From positions 1 through 64,000 of the forward strand of contig MIEI01000016.1 of NCBI GenBank assembly GCA_002095305.1: a DNA stretch of 64,000 bases. Direction: 5' to 3'. Below, in pieces: positions 1 to 11,136 of the stretch. The stretch is from Pantoea brenneri (GTDB lineage Bacteria > Pseudomonadota > Gammaproteobacteria > Enterobacterales > Enterobacteriaceae). A program made the position numbers and the translations under genes. The notes under the pieces were generated by a model. The model was not told where the DNA came from. It saw nothing but the letters and a program-made list of their open reading frames with translations, and searched no databases. How positions within the stretch are numbered: position 1 is the first letter of the stretch; each line of letters opens with the position of its first letter.

Positions 1-12
1 CCCATTCAGAAT

Positions 13-33
13 AAAGCGCCTTTAAGGCGCTTT
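13..33 (+). terminator. Intrinsic terminator of an upstream gene outside the window
   Basis: An 8-bp GC-rich stem (13-20 pairing with 26-33) closes a 5-base loop and runs directly into a T tract. It is placed to end transcription entering from the left edge; the gene it serves is not in the window. From here to the FlxA-like gene I see nothing else coding. Confidence 0.75.
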
Positions 34-193
34 TTCCGTTTCTGCTGCTCCCCCTTCCTCCTCCCCCACCTCCGCACTTCATCATTCGGGCCATTTTGCC
101 CTCACCGCTCTTTTCGCCTTCTTAACATTTTTCTTCTCAAGTGATTTTTCCGCAGGCCGATAATCGTTAATGACTATTTGCAGGGAGAAAATG

Positions 194-541
194 ATGTCAT
201 CTATATCCGGAATTTTAAGCAGTGCAGTCAGTAGCGGTGACAGCAGCGGCGGCGGCAGTGTTGCGTCGCAGGTGGCCGCGCTAAGCAAACAGATTCAGAA
301 CATCACAACCCAGCTTAAAGAGTTGTCCAGCAATGCAGATCTGACGGACAAACAAAAAGCTGAGATGCAGCAGATGTATGAGTCGCAAATCACCATGCTG
401 GAAGCGCAGATTGCCCAGTTAGAGCAGAAGCAGGCCGAACAGGCTGAGCAGAAAAATGACGACAGCAAACTGCCAGGCGAAATCAAAGCGGACGGCGTCA
501 ACCGTCCAACCGACACGAACCAGCTTGATGTCTATATCTAA
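194..541 (+). CDS. FlxA-like small coiled-coil protein
   Basis: This 115-residue protein has a Ser/Gly-rich N-terminus (about residues 1-30), then a long heptad-type helix rich in Gln, Glu, Lys and Met (about 30-100), and a polar tail. The composition and layout resemble the FlxA family, named for a flagellar-regulon gene of E. coli; its biochemical role is not established. The start is set by the purine-rich site AGGGAG at 182-187, which gives six bases to the ATG at 194; an ATG at 191 would be too close and one at 170 has no such site. It ends tail-to-tail with yfeR, overlapping by two bases. No flagellar genes lie nearby, so a motility role is unsupported here. Confidence 0.7.
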   Translation: MSSISGILSSAVSSGDSSGGGSVASQVAALSKQIQNITTQLKELSSNADLTDKQKAEMQQMYESQITMLEAQIAQLEQKQAEQAEQKNDDSKLPGEIKADGVNRPTDTNQLDVYI

Positions 542-1458
542 AACGGTGGACTGACCGCGCGTTGTTGCGCCAGCAGCGCGGCCTGCTGGCGCACCTCCTG
601 CCAGATCGCTTCGGCGGCTGGCGTCAGCGAGCGATTTTTGCGCTTAATCAGCATCAGGCTGCGATTTATCTCCGGATATAAGCGCCTCACCGTGAGCGCT
701 CGCCCGGCCGGCAGCGGCAAGGCCAGCGCCGGCAAAATGCTGATGCCAATCCCCGCATCCACCATCGGGAACAGCGTGGCGGGATGCCCGATATCCTGCA
801 CCACGTCGACCTGAATCTGCTGCTGCTGCATCGCCGCATCAATCAACACCCGACTACCTGAAGCGTAATCCTGTAGCACCATGGTACGCCCCGCCAGCAT
901 CGACCACTGCGCCTGTTCCACCTGCGCCAGCGGATCGTCATCGCGGCACAATAGAAGAAATGGCTCATCCAGAATGGCGAGACAATCGAAATCGGTATCG
1001 CTGAGCGGACCGATGATGATACCGAAATCGACCTCGGCGTTGCGCACGCTTTGCAGTACCCACTGCTGGGCGCGATCGTGGAGGATGACTTTAATGTCGG
1101 GAAAATGGTTCTGACTGGCCGCCAGGCATTGTGGCATCAGATGGGCTGAAATAGTCTGGCTGGCTGCCAGCCGCACCGTACCGCTGCGCTGCTCGCCGTA
1201 ACTGCGGATATCCAGCAACGTGGTGTTGATCTCTTCCAGCAATCGCTCCATGCGCGACGCCAGTTGCTGTCCGGCTTCAGTCAGTATCACTTCTCGCGTG
1301 GTACGGTCCAGCAGGCGTACGCCGGTCTCCGCCTCCAGCTCTTTTATGCTGTGGCTGACCGCCGACTGACTCAGACCGATCGCCTGCCCGGCCTGACTGA
1401 ATCCGCCGTAATGCGCCACCGCGATAAAGGTTCGCAACTGTCGTAGGGTATAATTCAT
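538..1458 (-). CDS. yfeR: LysR-type transcriptional regulator YfeR
   Basis: A 306-residue LysR-family regulator. The N-terminal winged helix-turn-helix is visible at about residues 1-60 ([20 protein letters not shown], then [14 protein letters not shown]), followed by a periplasmic-binding-protein-like effector domain from about 90 to 295. It is divergent from yfeH, the same pairing as in E. coli, where YfeR is thought to control its neighbour. A near-perfect 17-bp palindrome lies in the intergenic space and is the likely operator. The effector is unknown. Length is normal for the family. The gene ends against the FlxA-like gene. Confidence 0.88.
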   Translation of the reverse strand: MNYTLRQLRTFIAVAHYGGFSQAGQAIGLSQSAVSHSIKELEAETGVRLLDRTTREVILTEAGQQLASRMERLLEEINTTLLDIRSYGEQRSGTVRLAASQTISAHLMPQCLAASQNHFPDIKVILHDRAQQWVLQSVRNAEVDFGIIIGPLSDTDFDCLAILDEPFLLLCRDDDPLAQVEQAQWSMLAGRTMVLQDYASGSRVLIDAAMQQQQIQVDVVQDIGHPATLFPMVDAGIGISILPALALPLPAGRALTVRRLYPEINRSLMLIKRKNRSLTPAAEAIWQEVRQQAALLAQQRAVSPPF

Positions 1459-1472
1459 CGATTCAGCTCATA

Positions 1473-1489
1473 GATTAATTCAATAAATC
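1473..1489. promoter_or_regulatory. Candidate LysR operator between yfeR and yfeH
   Basis: A 17-bp dyad, GATTAATTCAATAAATC, is symmetric except at the centre and two paired positions. It contains the T-N11-A signature typical of LysR-family sites and sits 15 bases before the yfeR start, within the 96-bp divergent spacer. That it is bound by YfeR is inference. Confidence 0.5.
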
Positions 1490-1554
1490 AATTTTATTTC
1501 TAAACCCGCTTCGCGCACAATCATTGCTATTCAATATTTAACCGGATTTTAACA

Positions 1555-2565
1555 ATGGGATTTTTACGGCTCGATCCGATGATGGTCAAACTCATCATCA
1601 CCGTGTTGCTGGCGTCTTTCCTGCCTGCAAAAGGCATTTTCGTCGATATCTTTAGCTATCTGACCACGGCCGCCATCGCCCTGCTGTTTTTCATGCACGG
1701 TGCCAAGTTATCACGTGAAAAGATCATCGCCGGCAGCAGTCACTGGCAGCTGCATCTGTGGATTATGTTCAGTACCTTTGTGCTGTTCCCGCTGCTCGGT
1801 CTGCTGCTGGTCTGGTGGCATCCGGTGAATGTCGGCCCCGAAATCTATACCGGCTTTATCTACCTCTGCATTCTGCCTGCGACGGTGCAATCAGCCATCG
1901 CCTTCACCTCAATGGCGGGTGGTAACGTCGCAGCGGCGGTCTGTAGCGCCTCAGCGTCGAGCCTGTTGGGGGTATTTATCTCCCCGCTGCTGGTTAATCT
2001 GGTGATGGATGTGCACAGCAATGCGCCATCAGATGGCCTGGAGCAAATCGGTAAGATTATGCTGCAGCTGCTGGTGCCTTTTGTGCTGGGTCATCTCTCC
2101 CGCCGCTGGATTGGTGCCTGGGTGGAGAAACATCGCAGTCTGATTGGCAAAACCGATCAGACTTCCATTCTGCTGGTGGTTTATTCCGCCTTCAGTGAAG
2201 CGGTCATCAACGGCATCTGGCATCGCGTGGGCGTCGATACGCTATTATGGATTCTGGCAGGATGCGTACTGCTGCTGACCGCAGTGTTGCTGATCAACCT
2301 GCTGGCATCACGTCTGTTCCGCTTTAAACGTGCCGATGAAATTGTGGTGCTTTTTTGTGGCTCGAAGAAGAGCCTGGCGAACGGCGTGCCGATGGCGAAT
2401 ATTCTGTTTCCCGCCAGCAGTGTAGGGATGATTGTGCTGCCCTTAATGATCTTCCATCAGGTTCAACTGATGGTCTGTTCATTTATCGCCGGGCGCTACA
2501 AAAAGAGTGGCGAGAAGCTGCAGGCGCAGCAGGTTAAAGCGCCGGTGATGGAGTCGCAAAAGTAG
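1555..2565 (+). CDS. yfeH: Bile acid:sodium symporter family transporter YfeH
   Basis: A 336-residue inner-membrane protein with about nine to ten hydrophobic segments throughout, matching the SBF/bile acid-sodium symporter fold and the length of E. coli YfeH. Conserved SBF-type stretches are seen (FFMHGAKLSRE near residue 45, AFTSMAGGNVAAAVCSASAS near 115-135, GSKKSLANGVPMA near 270). The real substrate is unknown; the family also includes organic anion and arsenite carriers. It is divergent from the LysR gene yfeR and ends at a hairpin facing ypeB. Confidence 0.88.
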   Translation: MGFLRLDPMMVKLIITVLLASFLPAKGIFVDIFSYLTTAAIALLFFMHGAKLSREKIIAGSSHWQLHLWIMFSTFVLFPLLGLLLVWWHPVNVGPEIYTGFIYLCILPATVQSAIAFTSMAGGNVAAAVCSASASSLLGVFISPLLVNLVMDVHSNAPSDGLEQIGKIMLQLLVPFVLGHLSRRWIGAWVEKHRSLIGKTDQTSILLVVYSAFSEAVINGIWHRVGVDTLLWILAGCVLLLTAVLLINLLASRLFRFKRADEIVVLFCGSKKSLANGVPMANILFPASSVGMIVLPLMIFHQVQLMVCSFIAGRYKKSGEKLQAQQVKAPVMESQK

Positions 2566-2570
2566 AGACA

Positions 2571-2590
2571 CTGCCCGCCAGCGCGGGCAG
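2571..2590. terminator. Bidirectional hairpin between yfeH and ypeB
   Basis: An 8-bp stem (CTGCCCGC with GCGGGCAG) around a 4-base loop lies between two convergent genes. There is no clear T tract on either side, so termination may be weak. Confidence 0.55.
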
Positions 2591-2592
2591 AA

Positions 2593-2811
2593 TTAATTGC
2601 CGGCCTTAAGCGGTTTAACCAACCCTTCAAGGCCTTCAATTTTGATTGCCAGCGTCAGTTGCATCAGATCACCCAGCTGGCCTGACGGAAAATCCCCGCT
2701 GCGGGCAAACCACAGCAGGTAAGGCTCGGGCAGATCGATCAGCATCCGCCCTTTGTACTTACCAAAGGGCATCGCGGTATTGGCGATCGCTACCAGCTGA
2801 TGTTTCTCCAT
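2593..2811 (-). CDS. ypeB: DUF3820 family protein YpeB
   Basis: A 72-residue protein with the hallmark MPFGKYKG motif near the N-terminus followed by DLPEPYLLWFARSGDFP, the signature of the DUF3820 family (E. coli YpeB). No biochemical function is established; similar motifs occur near exonuclease-type proteins, which hints at a nucleic-acid role but is not proof. I chose the ATG at 2811 because it lies one base after the ligA stop, a typical coupled arrangement. An in-frame GTG at 2820 would add three residues and overlap ligA. Confidence 0.82.
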   Translation of the reverse strand: MEKHQLVAIANTAMPFGKYKGRMLIDLPEPYLLWFARSGDFPSGQLGDLMQLTLAIKIEGLEGLVKPLKAGN

Positions 2812-2812
2812 C

Positions 2813-4840
<2,028 letters not shown>

Positions 4841-4849
4841 TCAGATAAA

Positions 4850-4872
4850 AAACCCCCGACAGGCGGGGGTTT
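4850..4872 (-). terminator. Intrinsic terminator downstream of zipA
   Basis: A 9-bp stem (4850-4858 with 4864-4872) with a 5-base loop is followed on the minus strand by a run of T. It lies between the zipA stop and the ligA start, so it should end zipA transcription before ligA. Confidence 0.8.
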
Positions 4873-4906
4873 GTTTTAACAATTCAGATAACCGTTAGCG
4901 CAGGTC

Positions 4907-5899
4907 TCAGACGCCGACCACATCGCGAATGCGCGCTTTGTAGGTTTCCAGCTTCTGTGGTGTCATCATGCGGCGCTCATCATCCAGCACCACACCGCCG
5001 ACATCATCCGCGATACGCTGCGCCGACTGTAACATCAGCTTGAAGTTCTGATTCGCATCACCGTAGGAAGGCACCATCATAAAGATAGAGATGCCAGGCG
5101 TGCTGAAGTCAGTCATCAGGTCAGGATTGAATGAACCCGGCTTAACCATATTGGCCAGGCTAAACAACACCGGACCGCTGCCTGCCGGGCTGAGATGACG
5201 GTGGAAAATGTTCATTTCGCCAAACTGGAAGCCCGCCTGCAGAATCCCCTGCAGCAGCGCTTCACCATTCAGCTCGCCACCGGAGTGCGCGGCCACATGC
5301 AGTACCAGCACCGCCTCTTTCGGCTTCTCTGCTGGCGCTTTGGCTTCAGGCGCAGGTGCGGTAATCACCTCAGACTGCGGTTCAGGCTCAGCCTGATACT
5401 GCGGTTCCGGCTGTACCGACTCGAGCGGATCTAAATCGAGCAGCGGATCGGCCTGCACCGGCGGCGCGACAAACGTCGGCGCAGGTTGCTGCTGACGGAC
5501 CGGCTCAGAACGCGGCTGCGGCTTAGGCTGCGGGGCCGTGTCGAACAGCGGATCGCTTTCAGGTTCTGACTGCGGTGCAGGTCGCGGCGCGGGCTGACGC
5601 ACAGGCTCAGCGGTCGCGGGTTGACGCGGCGCTTGTGGCTGTGGATCGCGAACTTCATCGAAACGCGGTTCCTGATGAGTATGACGCTCAGGGCGTACAC
5701 GAACCTCACCGACGCCGTCGTCCTCGTCGTCAATCAGGTCCTGCTCATCATGTTCATCACGTTGTTTAAGACGTTTGTGCGGGCGATCGCGGAACACTGA
5801 CGAGCGCTCTTTTCGGCTGGTCCACAGCCCGTGAAGAAGGAGCGCTATAATGGCGATCGCGCCAACAACGATTAATATCAGACGCAAATCCTGCATCAT
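4907..5899 (-). CDS. zipA: Cell division protein ZipA
   Basis: A 330-residue divisome protein that tethers FtsZ to the inner membrane. It starts [18 protein letters not shown], an N-terminal membrane anchor as in E. coli ZipA. A basic/acidic segment and a long Pro/Gln-rich flexible linker (about residues 60-185) follow, then the globular FtsZ-binding domain (about 190-330). The start at 5899 was chosen by this conserved N-terminus; an upstream in-frame start would add 13 unconserved residues. It is divergent from cysZ across about 220 bp. Confidence 0.95.
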   Translation of the reverse strand: MMQDLRLILIVVGAIAIIALLLHGLWTSRKERSSVFRDRPHKRLKQRDEHDEQDLIDDEDDGVGEVRVRPERHTHQEPRFDEVRDPQPQAPRQPATAEPVRQPAPRPAPQSEPESDPLFDTAPQPKPQPRSEPVRQQQPAPTFVAPPVQADPLLDLDPLESVQPEPQYQAEPEPQSEVITAPAPEAKAPAEKPKEAVLVLHVAAHSGGELNGEALLQGILQAGFQFGEMNIFHRHLSPAGSGPVLFSLANMVKPGSFNPDLMTDFSTPGISIFMMVPSYGDANQNFKLMLQSAQRIADDVGGVVLDDERRMMTPQKLETYKARIRDVVGV

Positions 5900-6117
5900 T
5901 GTATTCTCTGTTGTTCCAATACCTTGCCACCGCGGCAAACTTTATCCTCTAACTGTATTTGCCCTGCTACACAAGTGCAAGTCTGTGCACTATTTTCTGA
6001 TAAATAAGATAGGCGACCCACGCTTTTTCGCTGTTTTTTTACCCAAACGGCAGCTGGTCAGTGGAAAAAGCCAGGTTATAGTGGGCGCGGCTCAACATCT
6101 TCAGGAGAATTGGCTTT

Positions 6118-6884
6118 ATGGCCCTTGAGAAATCCGTCTCAAATTTTAACGGTGTGCACTATTTCAGCCAGGGCTGGAAACTGGTGCGTTTGCCGGGCAT
6201 CCGGCGTTTTGTGGTGATGCCACTGCTGATTAACATCGTGATGCTGGGCGGCGCATTTATCTGGCTGTTTTACCGGCTGGGCGACTGGATCCCCCGCCTG
6301 CTGGCCCATATCCCGGACTGGCTGCAGTGGCTGAGCTATTTGCTGTGGCCGCTGTCGGTGATAGCGATTGTGCTGGTGTTTAGCTACTTCTTCTCCACGC
6401 TGGCGAACTGGATCGCCGCGCCCTTCTGCGGACTGCTGGCCGAGCAGCTCGAGGTCGTCTGACCGGCAAGCCCTTGCCCGACAGCGGTTGGATGGGGTTG
6501 ATTAAGGATGTGCCGCGCATCATGAAGCGTGAGCTGCAAAAGCTGGGTTACTATCTGCCGCGCGCCATCGGGCTGCTGCTGCTCTACTTTATTCCCGGCT
6601 TTGGCCAGACCGTCGCGCCGGTGCTGTGGTTCCTGTTCAGCGCCTGGATGCTGTCGGTGCAGTATTGCGACTACCCGTTTGATAACCATAAAGTCCCTTT
6701 TCAGCAGATGCGCAACGCCCTGCGACAGCACAAAACCGCTAACATGCAGTTTGGCGCACTGATTAGTCTGTTCACCATGATTCCGATTCTGAACCTCGCC
6801 ATCATGCCGGTTGCTGTTTGCGGTGCCACGGCGATGTGGGTCGATCGCTATCGACAGAACCTGGCGCGCACCGAGCTGCGTTAG
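6118..6884 (+). pseudogene. cysZ: Sulfate transporter CysZ, interrupted by one missing base
   Basis: CysZ is an inner-membrane sulfate permease feeding cysteine synthesis. Residues 1-112 (to GLLAEQLE) read in the first frame, then a stop appears at 6460-6462. From about 6455 a second frame continues the family sequence ([11 protein letters not shown]..., [30 protein letters not shown]) to a normal C-terminus. Adding one G to the GG at 6453-6454 restores a full-length protein reading LEGRLTG at the junction. No other damage is seen and the hydrophobic segments are intact, so a sequencing or assembly error is the likely cause. It sits just upstream of cysK on the same strand, as in E. coli. The start ATG follows AGGAGAATTGGCTTT. 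Confidence 0.88.
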
Positions 6885-7025
6885 AACCATCAGCCGGCCT
6901 TATGCTCTTTTTAACGAGGCTTATTGCCGGCTGACATATAGATATGCGATTTCTTTCCTTCCGCACCCAGGCAGAACAGGTATGCTCAGAGGGTTCCCAA
7001 TAATTCATACAGTTAAGGGCAGGCT

Positions 7026-7997
7026 ATGAGTAAGATCTATGAAGACAACTCTTTGACAATTGGTCATACGCCACTGGTTCGACTGAACCGCATCGGTAAC
7101 GGCCGCATCCTTGCGAAAGTTGAATCCCGTAACCCGAGCTTCAGCGTGAAATGCCGTATCGGTGCCAATATGATTTGGGACGCAGAGAAACGCGGCATTC
7201 TGAAGCCGGGCGTTGAGCTGGTTGAACCAACCAGCGGTAATACCGGTATCGCGCTGGCCTATGTGGCGGCAGCGCGCGGTTACAAACTGACGCTGACCAT
7301 GCCGGAGACCATGTCGGTTGAGCGTCGTAAGCTGCTAAAAGCGCTGGGCGCACAGCTGGTACTGACCGAAGGCGCCAAAGGCATGAAAGGCGCTATCGCG
7401 AAAGCGGAAGAGATTGTCGCCAGTAACCCGGATAAATATGTGCTGTTACAGCAGTTCAGCAACCCGGCCAACCCGGAAATCCACGAAAAAACCACCGGTC
7501 CGGAAATCTGGGAAGATACCGACGGTGAAGTAGATGTGTTTATTGCTGGCGTCGGCACTGGCGGTACGCTGACCGGCGTGAGTCGCTATATCAAGAACAC
7601 CAAAGGCAAGAAAGATTTGATTTCGGTCGCCGTTGAGCCGACTGATTCACCGGTGATTGCCCAGGCGCTGGCCGGCGATGAAATCAAGCCAGGCCCGCAT
7701 AAGATTCAGGGTATCGGTGCCGGCTTTATTCCAGGCAACCTTGATCTGAATCTGATCGACCGGGTTATTGCCATCAGCAATGAAGAAGCCATCAGCACTG
7801 CCCGTCAGCTGATGGAAGAAGAAGGTATCCTGGCCGGTATCTCATCCGGTGCCGCGGTCGCTGCAGCGCTGAAGCTGCAGGAAGATGAAGCCTTCGCCAA
7901 TAAGAACATTGTGGTGATCCTTCCCTCTTCCGGTGAGCGCTATCTCAGTACCGCCCTTTTTGCCGACCTGTTCACTGAAAAAGAGCTGCAGCAGTAA
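7026..7997 (+). CDS. cysK: Cysteine synthase A (O-acetylserine sulfhydrylase A)
   Basis: A 323-residue PLP enzyme that makes cysteine from O-acetylserine and sulfide. The PLP lysine is Lys42 in [11 protein letters not shown], the substrate loop is [11 protein letters not shown], and the phosphate-binding GTGGT motif follows at about 176-180. Length equals E. coli CysK. The 140-bp space after cysZ is AT-rich and is where a CysB-activated promoter would be expected, although I cannot define a site. A strong terminator follows. The other isozyme, cysM, is at 13.3-14.2 kb. Confidence 0.97.
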   Translation: MSKIYEDNSLTIGHTPLVRLNRIGNGRILAKVESRNPSFSVKCRIGANMIWDAEKRGILKPGVELVEPTSGNTGIALAYVAAARGYKLTLTMPETMSVERRKLLKALGAQLVLTEGAKGMKGAIAKAEEIVASNPDKYVLLQQFSNPANPEIHEKTTGPEIWEDTDGEVDVFIAGVGTGGTLTGVSRYIKNTKGKKDLISVAVEPTDSPVIAQALAGDEIKPGPHKIQGIGAGFIPGNLDLNLIDRVIAISNEEAISTARQLMEEEGILAGISSGAAVAAALKLQEDEAFANKNIVVILPSSGERYLSTALFADLFTEKELQQ

Positions 7998-8020
7998 CGG
8001 CTGAAAGTCTGAAAATGTCG

Positions 8021-8048
8021 AAAAAAGCACCCGATTGGGTGCTTTTTT
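8021..8048 (+). terminator. Intrinsic terminator after cysK
   Basis: A perfect 12-bp stem (8021-8032 with 8037-8048) with loop GATT ends in a run of six T. It separates cysK from the pts operon promoter region. Confidence 0.9.
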
Positions 8049-8382
8049 GTGGTGCAGATCTCACTTTCACCACCCTGCAGATTGATTTCAGTGACGCGGC
8101 TCTGGTATTTAGACTGCCAATTATTTCGATGCCTGAAATTAATCCCTCTTTGAAGTGGATCAAGCTGAATCGATTTACGGATTTGGCGAAACGGCGATTA
8201 ACGGCATAATTACCCGGTGACGTGTAGAATCGTTTTTGACACGCAACGGAATTGAAAAATTCATTCATGCGCGTCGTTAGCCAGCATGATGCTATACCCG
8301 CGCACCTACACAGGCTAAAGTGACGGCTCCAGGCTAGACTTTAGATCCAAAACACTCATCCTGATAACGTTGGGGAAATAGA
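8049..8382 (+). promoter_or_regulatory. ptsH upstream regulatory region
   Basis: This 334-bp stretch has no convincing ORF and holds the pts promoter region. The last 75 bp resemble my recollection of the E. coli ptsH leader (AGGCTAAAG, then GGCTAGACTTTAG, then GTTGGGGAAATA before the start). TAGACT at 8335-8340 is a candidate -10. A second candidate -35, TTGACA, is at 8236-8241, but its -10 is poor. CRP control is known for the E. coli operon; I could not place a confident CRP site here. The ptsH ribosome site is TTGGGGA just before 8383. Confidence 0.5.
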
Positions 8383-8640
8383 ATGTTCCAGCAAGAAGTT
8401 ACCATTACCGCACCAAACGGTCTGCACACTCGCCCAGCTGCGCAATTCGTAAAAGAAGCCAAAGCTTTCCAGTCAGAAATTACCGTGACCTCTAACGGTA
8501 AATCAGCGAGCGCAAAAAGCCTGTTCAAACTGCAGACGCTGGGTTTAACCCAGGGGACTGTCGTGACCCTTTCCGCGGAAGGTGAAGACGAGCAAAAAGC
8601 AGTTGAGCATCTGGTCAAACTGATGGCTGAACTGGAGTAA
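8383..8640 (+). CDS. ptsH: Phosphocarrier protein HPr
   Basis: An 85-residue HPr, the small carrier that takes phosphate from enzyme I at His15 and passes it to the sugar-specific EIIA proteins. His15 lies in the motif [12 protein letters not shown], and the conserved Ser46 region SAKSLFK is present. Length equals E. coli HPr. It is the first gene of ptsH-ptsI-crr. The gap to ptsI (161 bp) is much longer than the roughly 45 bp I recall for E. coli and contains a hairpin. Confidence 0.97.
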   Translation: MFQQEVTITAPNGLHTRPAAQFVKEAKAFQSEITVTSNGKSASAKSLFKLQTLGLTQGTVVTLSAEGEDEQKAVEHLVKLMAELE

Positions 8641-8700
8641 TTTCCGCTCAGCTTTCCAGCAAATCGACTCCTCTGCGCCATTGAGTGCAAACATCTTGAT

Positions 8701-8719
8701 CGCGGACAATCTGTCCGCG
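8701..8719 (+). other. Hairpin in the ptsH-ptsI spacer
   Basis: A perfect 8-bp stem, CGCGGACA and TGTCCGCG, closes a 3-base loop in the middle of the 161-bp spacer, followed by TTATTGCTTTCG. It could reduce read-through into ptsI, stabilise the ptsH mRNA 3-prime end or be a processing site. The tract is T-poor for a strong terminator. Confidence 0.5.
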
Positions 8720-8801
8720 TTATTGCTTTCGTAAAGTACGTGTCCCGCGACAATGGCACCGCAAAGAGTCCAATCAGCCATCGTGATTAAAAGGTAAGGT
8801 T

Positions 8802-10529
8802 ATGATTTCAGGCATTTTAGCATCACCAGGTATCGCTTTCGGCAAAGCACTGCTGCTGAAAGAAGACGAGATCGTCATCAACCGCAAGAAAATTTCTGAT
8901 GACCAGGTTGAGCAGGAAGTTCAGCGCTTCCTCGATGGCCGCAGTAAGGCGGCAGTACAACTGGAAGCGATTCGCGTCAAAGCGGGTGAAACCCTCGGTG
9001 AAGAGAAAGCCGCCATCTTCGAAGGCCACATCATGTTGCTGGAAGATGAAGAGCTGGAGCAGGAAATCATCGACCTGATCAAAAAAGATCACGCCTCTGC
9101 TGACGCCGCTGCCTACTCTGTTATCGATGGCCAGGCGAAAGCGCTGGAAGAGTTAGATGACGAATACCTGAAAGAGCGTGCGGCTGACGTACGTGACATC
9201 GGTAAACGTCTGCTGCAGAACATTTTAGGTCTGCATATCGTTGACCTGAGCGCAATTCAGGACGAATCCATTCTGGTGGCCAAAGACTTAACGCCGTCAG
9301 AAACCGCACAGCTGAACCTGAAAAAGGTGCTGGGCTTTATTACCGATTTAGGCGGGCGCACCTCGCACACCTCAATCATGGCGCGTTCCCTTGAGATCCC
9401 GGCAATTGTCGGAACCGGTAACGTCACCGCCACCATCAAAAATGGCGACTTCCTGATTCTGGATGGCGTTAACAACACCATTTACGTCAATCCTTCTGAA
9501 GCGATTCAGGAAGAGCTGAAAGCTGTACAGACACAGTATCTGTCTGAAAAACATGAATTAGCCAAGCTGAAAGATCTGCCGGCGGTGACGCTGGACGGTC
9601 ATCAGGTAGAAGTGTGCGCTAACATCGGTACCGTGCGTGATATCGCCGGCGCTGAGCGCAACGGCGCTGAAGGCGTAGGCCTCTACCGTACTGAATTCCT
9701 GTTCATGGACCGTGATTCGCTGCCAAGCGAAGAAGAGCAGTTCCAGGCTTATAAAGCCGTCGCTGAAGCGATGGGTTCGCAGGCTGTAATCGTGCGTACC
9801 ATGGACATTGGCGGCGACAAAGATCTGCCGTACATGAACCTGCCGAAAGAAGAGAACCCGTTCCTCGGCTGGCGCGCGATTCGTATCGCCATGGACCGCA
9901 AAGAGATCCTGCATGCCCAGCTGCGTGCCATCCTGCGTGCCTCATCATTCGGCAAACTGCGCATCATGTTCCCGATGATTATTTCGGTTGAAGAAGTGCG
10001 CAGCCTGAAAGCGGAACTGGAGCTGCTAAAAGCCCAGCTGCGCGAAGAAGGTAAAGCGTTTGATGAGAGCATTGAAGTCGGCATCATGGTGGAAACCCCA
10101 GCTTCTGCCGTCATCGCGCACCATCTGGCGAAGGAAGTCGACTTCTTCAGTATTGGGACCAACGACCTGACGCAGTATACTCTGGCGGTCGATCGTGGTA
10201 ATGATTTGATCTCGCACCTGTACAACCCAATGACGCCATCAGTGCTGAATTTAATCAAGCAAGTCATTGATGCATCTCACGCTGAAGGCAAATGGACCGG
10301 CATGTGTGGTGAGCTGGCAGGTGATGAACGTGCTACACTACTGTTACTGGGAATGGGGCTGGACGAGTTCAGCATGAGTGCCATTTCTATCCCTGGCATC
10401 AAGAAAATCATTCGTAATACTAATTTCGAAGATGCGAAGGCATTGGCGGAGCAGGCACTGGCTCAACCGACAGCGGATGATTTGATGAATCTGGTTAACA
10501 AGTTCATCAAAGAAAAAACGCTCTGCTAA
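8802..10529 (+). CDS. ptsI: PTS enzyme I (phosphoenolpyruvate-protein phosphotransferase)
   Basis: A 575-residue cytoplasmic enzyme that autophosphorylates from PEP and donates to HPr. The N-terminal HPr-binding and phosphohistidine domain contains His189 in [13 protein letters not shown]. The C-terminal PEP-binding barrel carries [20 protein letters not shown] and the catalytic cysteine in GMCGELAGD (near 502). Length matches E. coli EI. Ribosome site AAGGTAAGGT precedes the ATG. crr follows after 42 bp. Confidence 0.97.
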   Translation: MISGILASPGIAFGKALLLKEDEIVINRKKISDDQVEQEVQRFLDGRSKAAVQLEAIRVKAGETLGEEKAAIFEGHIMLLEDEELEQEIIDLIKKDHASADAAAYSVIDGQAKALEELDDEYLKERAADVRDIGKRLLQNILGLHIVDLSAIQDESILVAKDLTPSETAQLNLKKVLGFITDLGGRTSHTSIMARSLEIPAIVGTGNVTATIKNGDFLILDGVNNTIYVNPSEAIQEELKAVQTQYLSEKHELAKLKDLPAVTLDGHQVEVCANIGTVRDIAGAERNGAEGVGLYRTEFLFMDRDSLPSEEEQFQAYKAVAEAMGSQAVIVRTMDIGGDKDLPYMNLPKEENPFLGWRAIRIAMDRKEILHAQLRAILRASSFGKLRIMFPMIISVEEVRSLKAELELLKAQLREEGKAFDESIEVGIMVETPASAVIAHHLAKEVDFFSIGTNDLTQYTLAVDRGNDLISHLYNPMTPSVLNLIKQVIDASHAEGKWTGMCGELAGDERATLLLLGMGLDEFSMSAISIPGIKKIIRNTNFEDAKALAEQALAQPTADDLMNLVNKFIKEKTLC

Positions 10530-10571
10530 TCTGCGAGATGCTGGCCCCAAATTACTGCTTAGGAGAAGATC

Positions 10572-11072
10572 ATGGGTTTGTTTTCTAAACTTTTTGGCGA
10601 AAAAACAGATAGCGCTGGGACAATTGACATCGTAGCGCCTCTGTCAGGCGAAATCGTGAATATTGAAGACGTACCAGATGTGGTGTTTGCAGAAAAAATC
10701 GTGGGCGACGGTATTGCGATCAAACCGAGCGGCAACAAAATGGTCGCGCCTGTTGATGGCACTATCGGCAAGATTTTTGAAACCAACCACGCTTTTTCAA
10801 TCGAGTCTGATAACGGCATTGAGCTGTTTGTCCACTTCGGCATCGATACGGTTGAACTGAAAGGTGAAGGCTTCAAACGCATCGCTGAAGAAGGCCAGAA
10901 GGTCAAAAAAGGCGACGTGGTCATCGAGTTCGATCTGCCGCTGCTGGAAGAGAAAGCAAAATCAACCCTGACACCGGTTGTCATCTCCAACATGGATGAA
11001 ATCAAGGAATTGATTAAGCTGTCTGGCCAGGTGACCGTCGGCGAAACGCCGGTGATTCGCATCAAAAAGTAA
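10572..11072 (+). CDS. crr: Glucose-specific EIIA component (EIIA-Glc)
   Basis: A 166-residue EIIA-Glc, the phosphocarrier to glucose and sucrose EIIBC proteins and the central regulator of inducer exclusion and adenylate cyclase. The active-site histidine is His88 in [10 protein letters not shown], supported by His73 in ETNHAFS. The N-terminal amphipathic segment is three residues shorter than in E. coli. It follows ptsI closely, with ribosome site TTAGGAGAAG, and ends at a strong terminator. Confidence 0.96.
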   Translation: MGLFSKLFGEKTDSAGTIDIVAPLSGEIVNIEDVPDVVFAEKIVGDGIAIKPSGNKMVAPVDGTIGKIFETNHAFSIESDNGIELFVHFGIDTVELKGEGFKRIAEEGQKVKKGDVVIEFDLPLLEEKAKSTLTPVVISNMDEIKELIKLSGQVTVGETPVIRIKK

Positions 11073-11088
11073 GCGTCAATGATTAAAC

Positions 11089-11114
11089 ATAACGGCACCT
11101 TCGGGTGCCGTTAT
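11089..11114 (+). terminator. Intrinsic terminator of the ptsHI-crr operon
   Basis: An 11-bp stem capped by the stable tetraloop TTCG (11100-11103) is followed by a T-rich tract. It also lies just past the 3-prime end of the convergent sensor-kinase gene. Confidence 0.88.
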
Positions 11115-11136
11115 TGTTTCTGCCAATCGGCAAGGC

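Noticed and set aside
6118-6884. True loss of cysZ, cysA, talA and pstB
   Set aside because: Each has one missing base in a GG/CC run with the rest of the gene pristine; a common technical cause is far simpler.
8049-8382. A confident CRP site before ptsH
   Set aside because: I found no good TGTGA-N6-TCACA match by eye, although CRP control is known for the E. coli operon.
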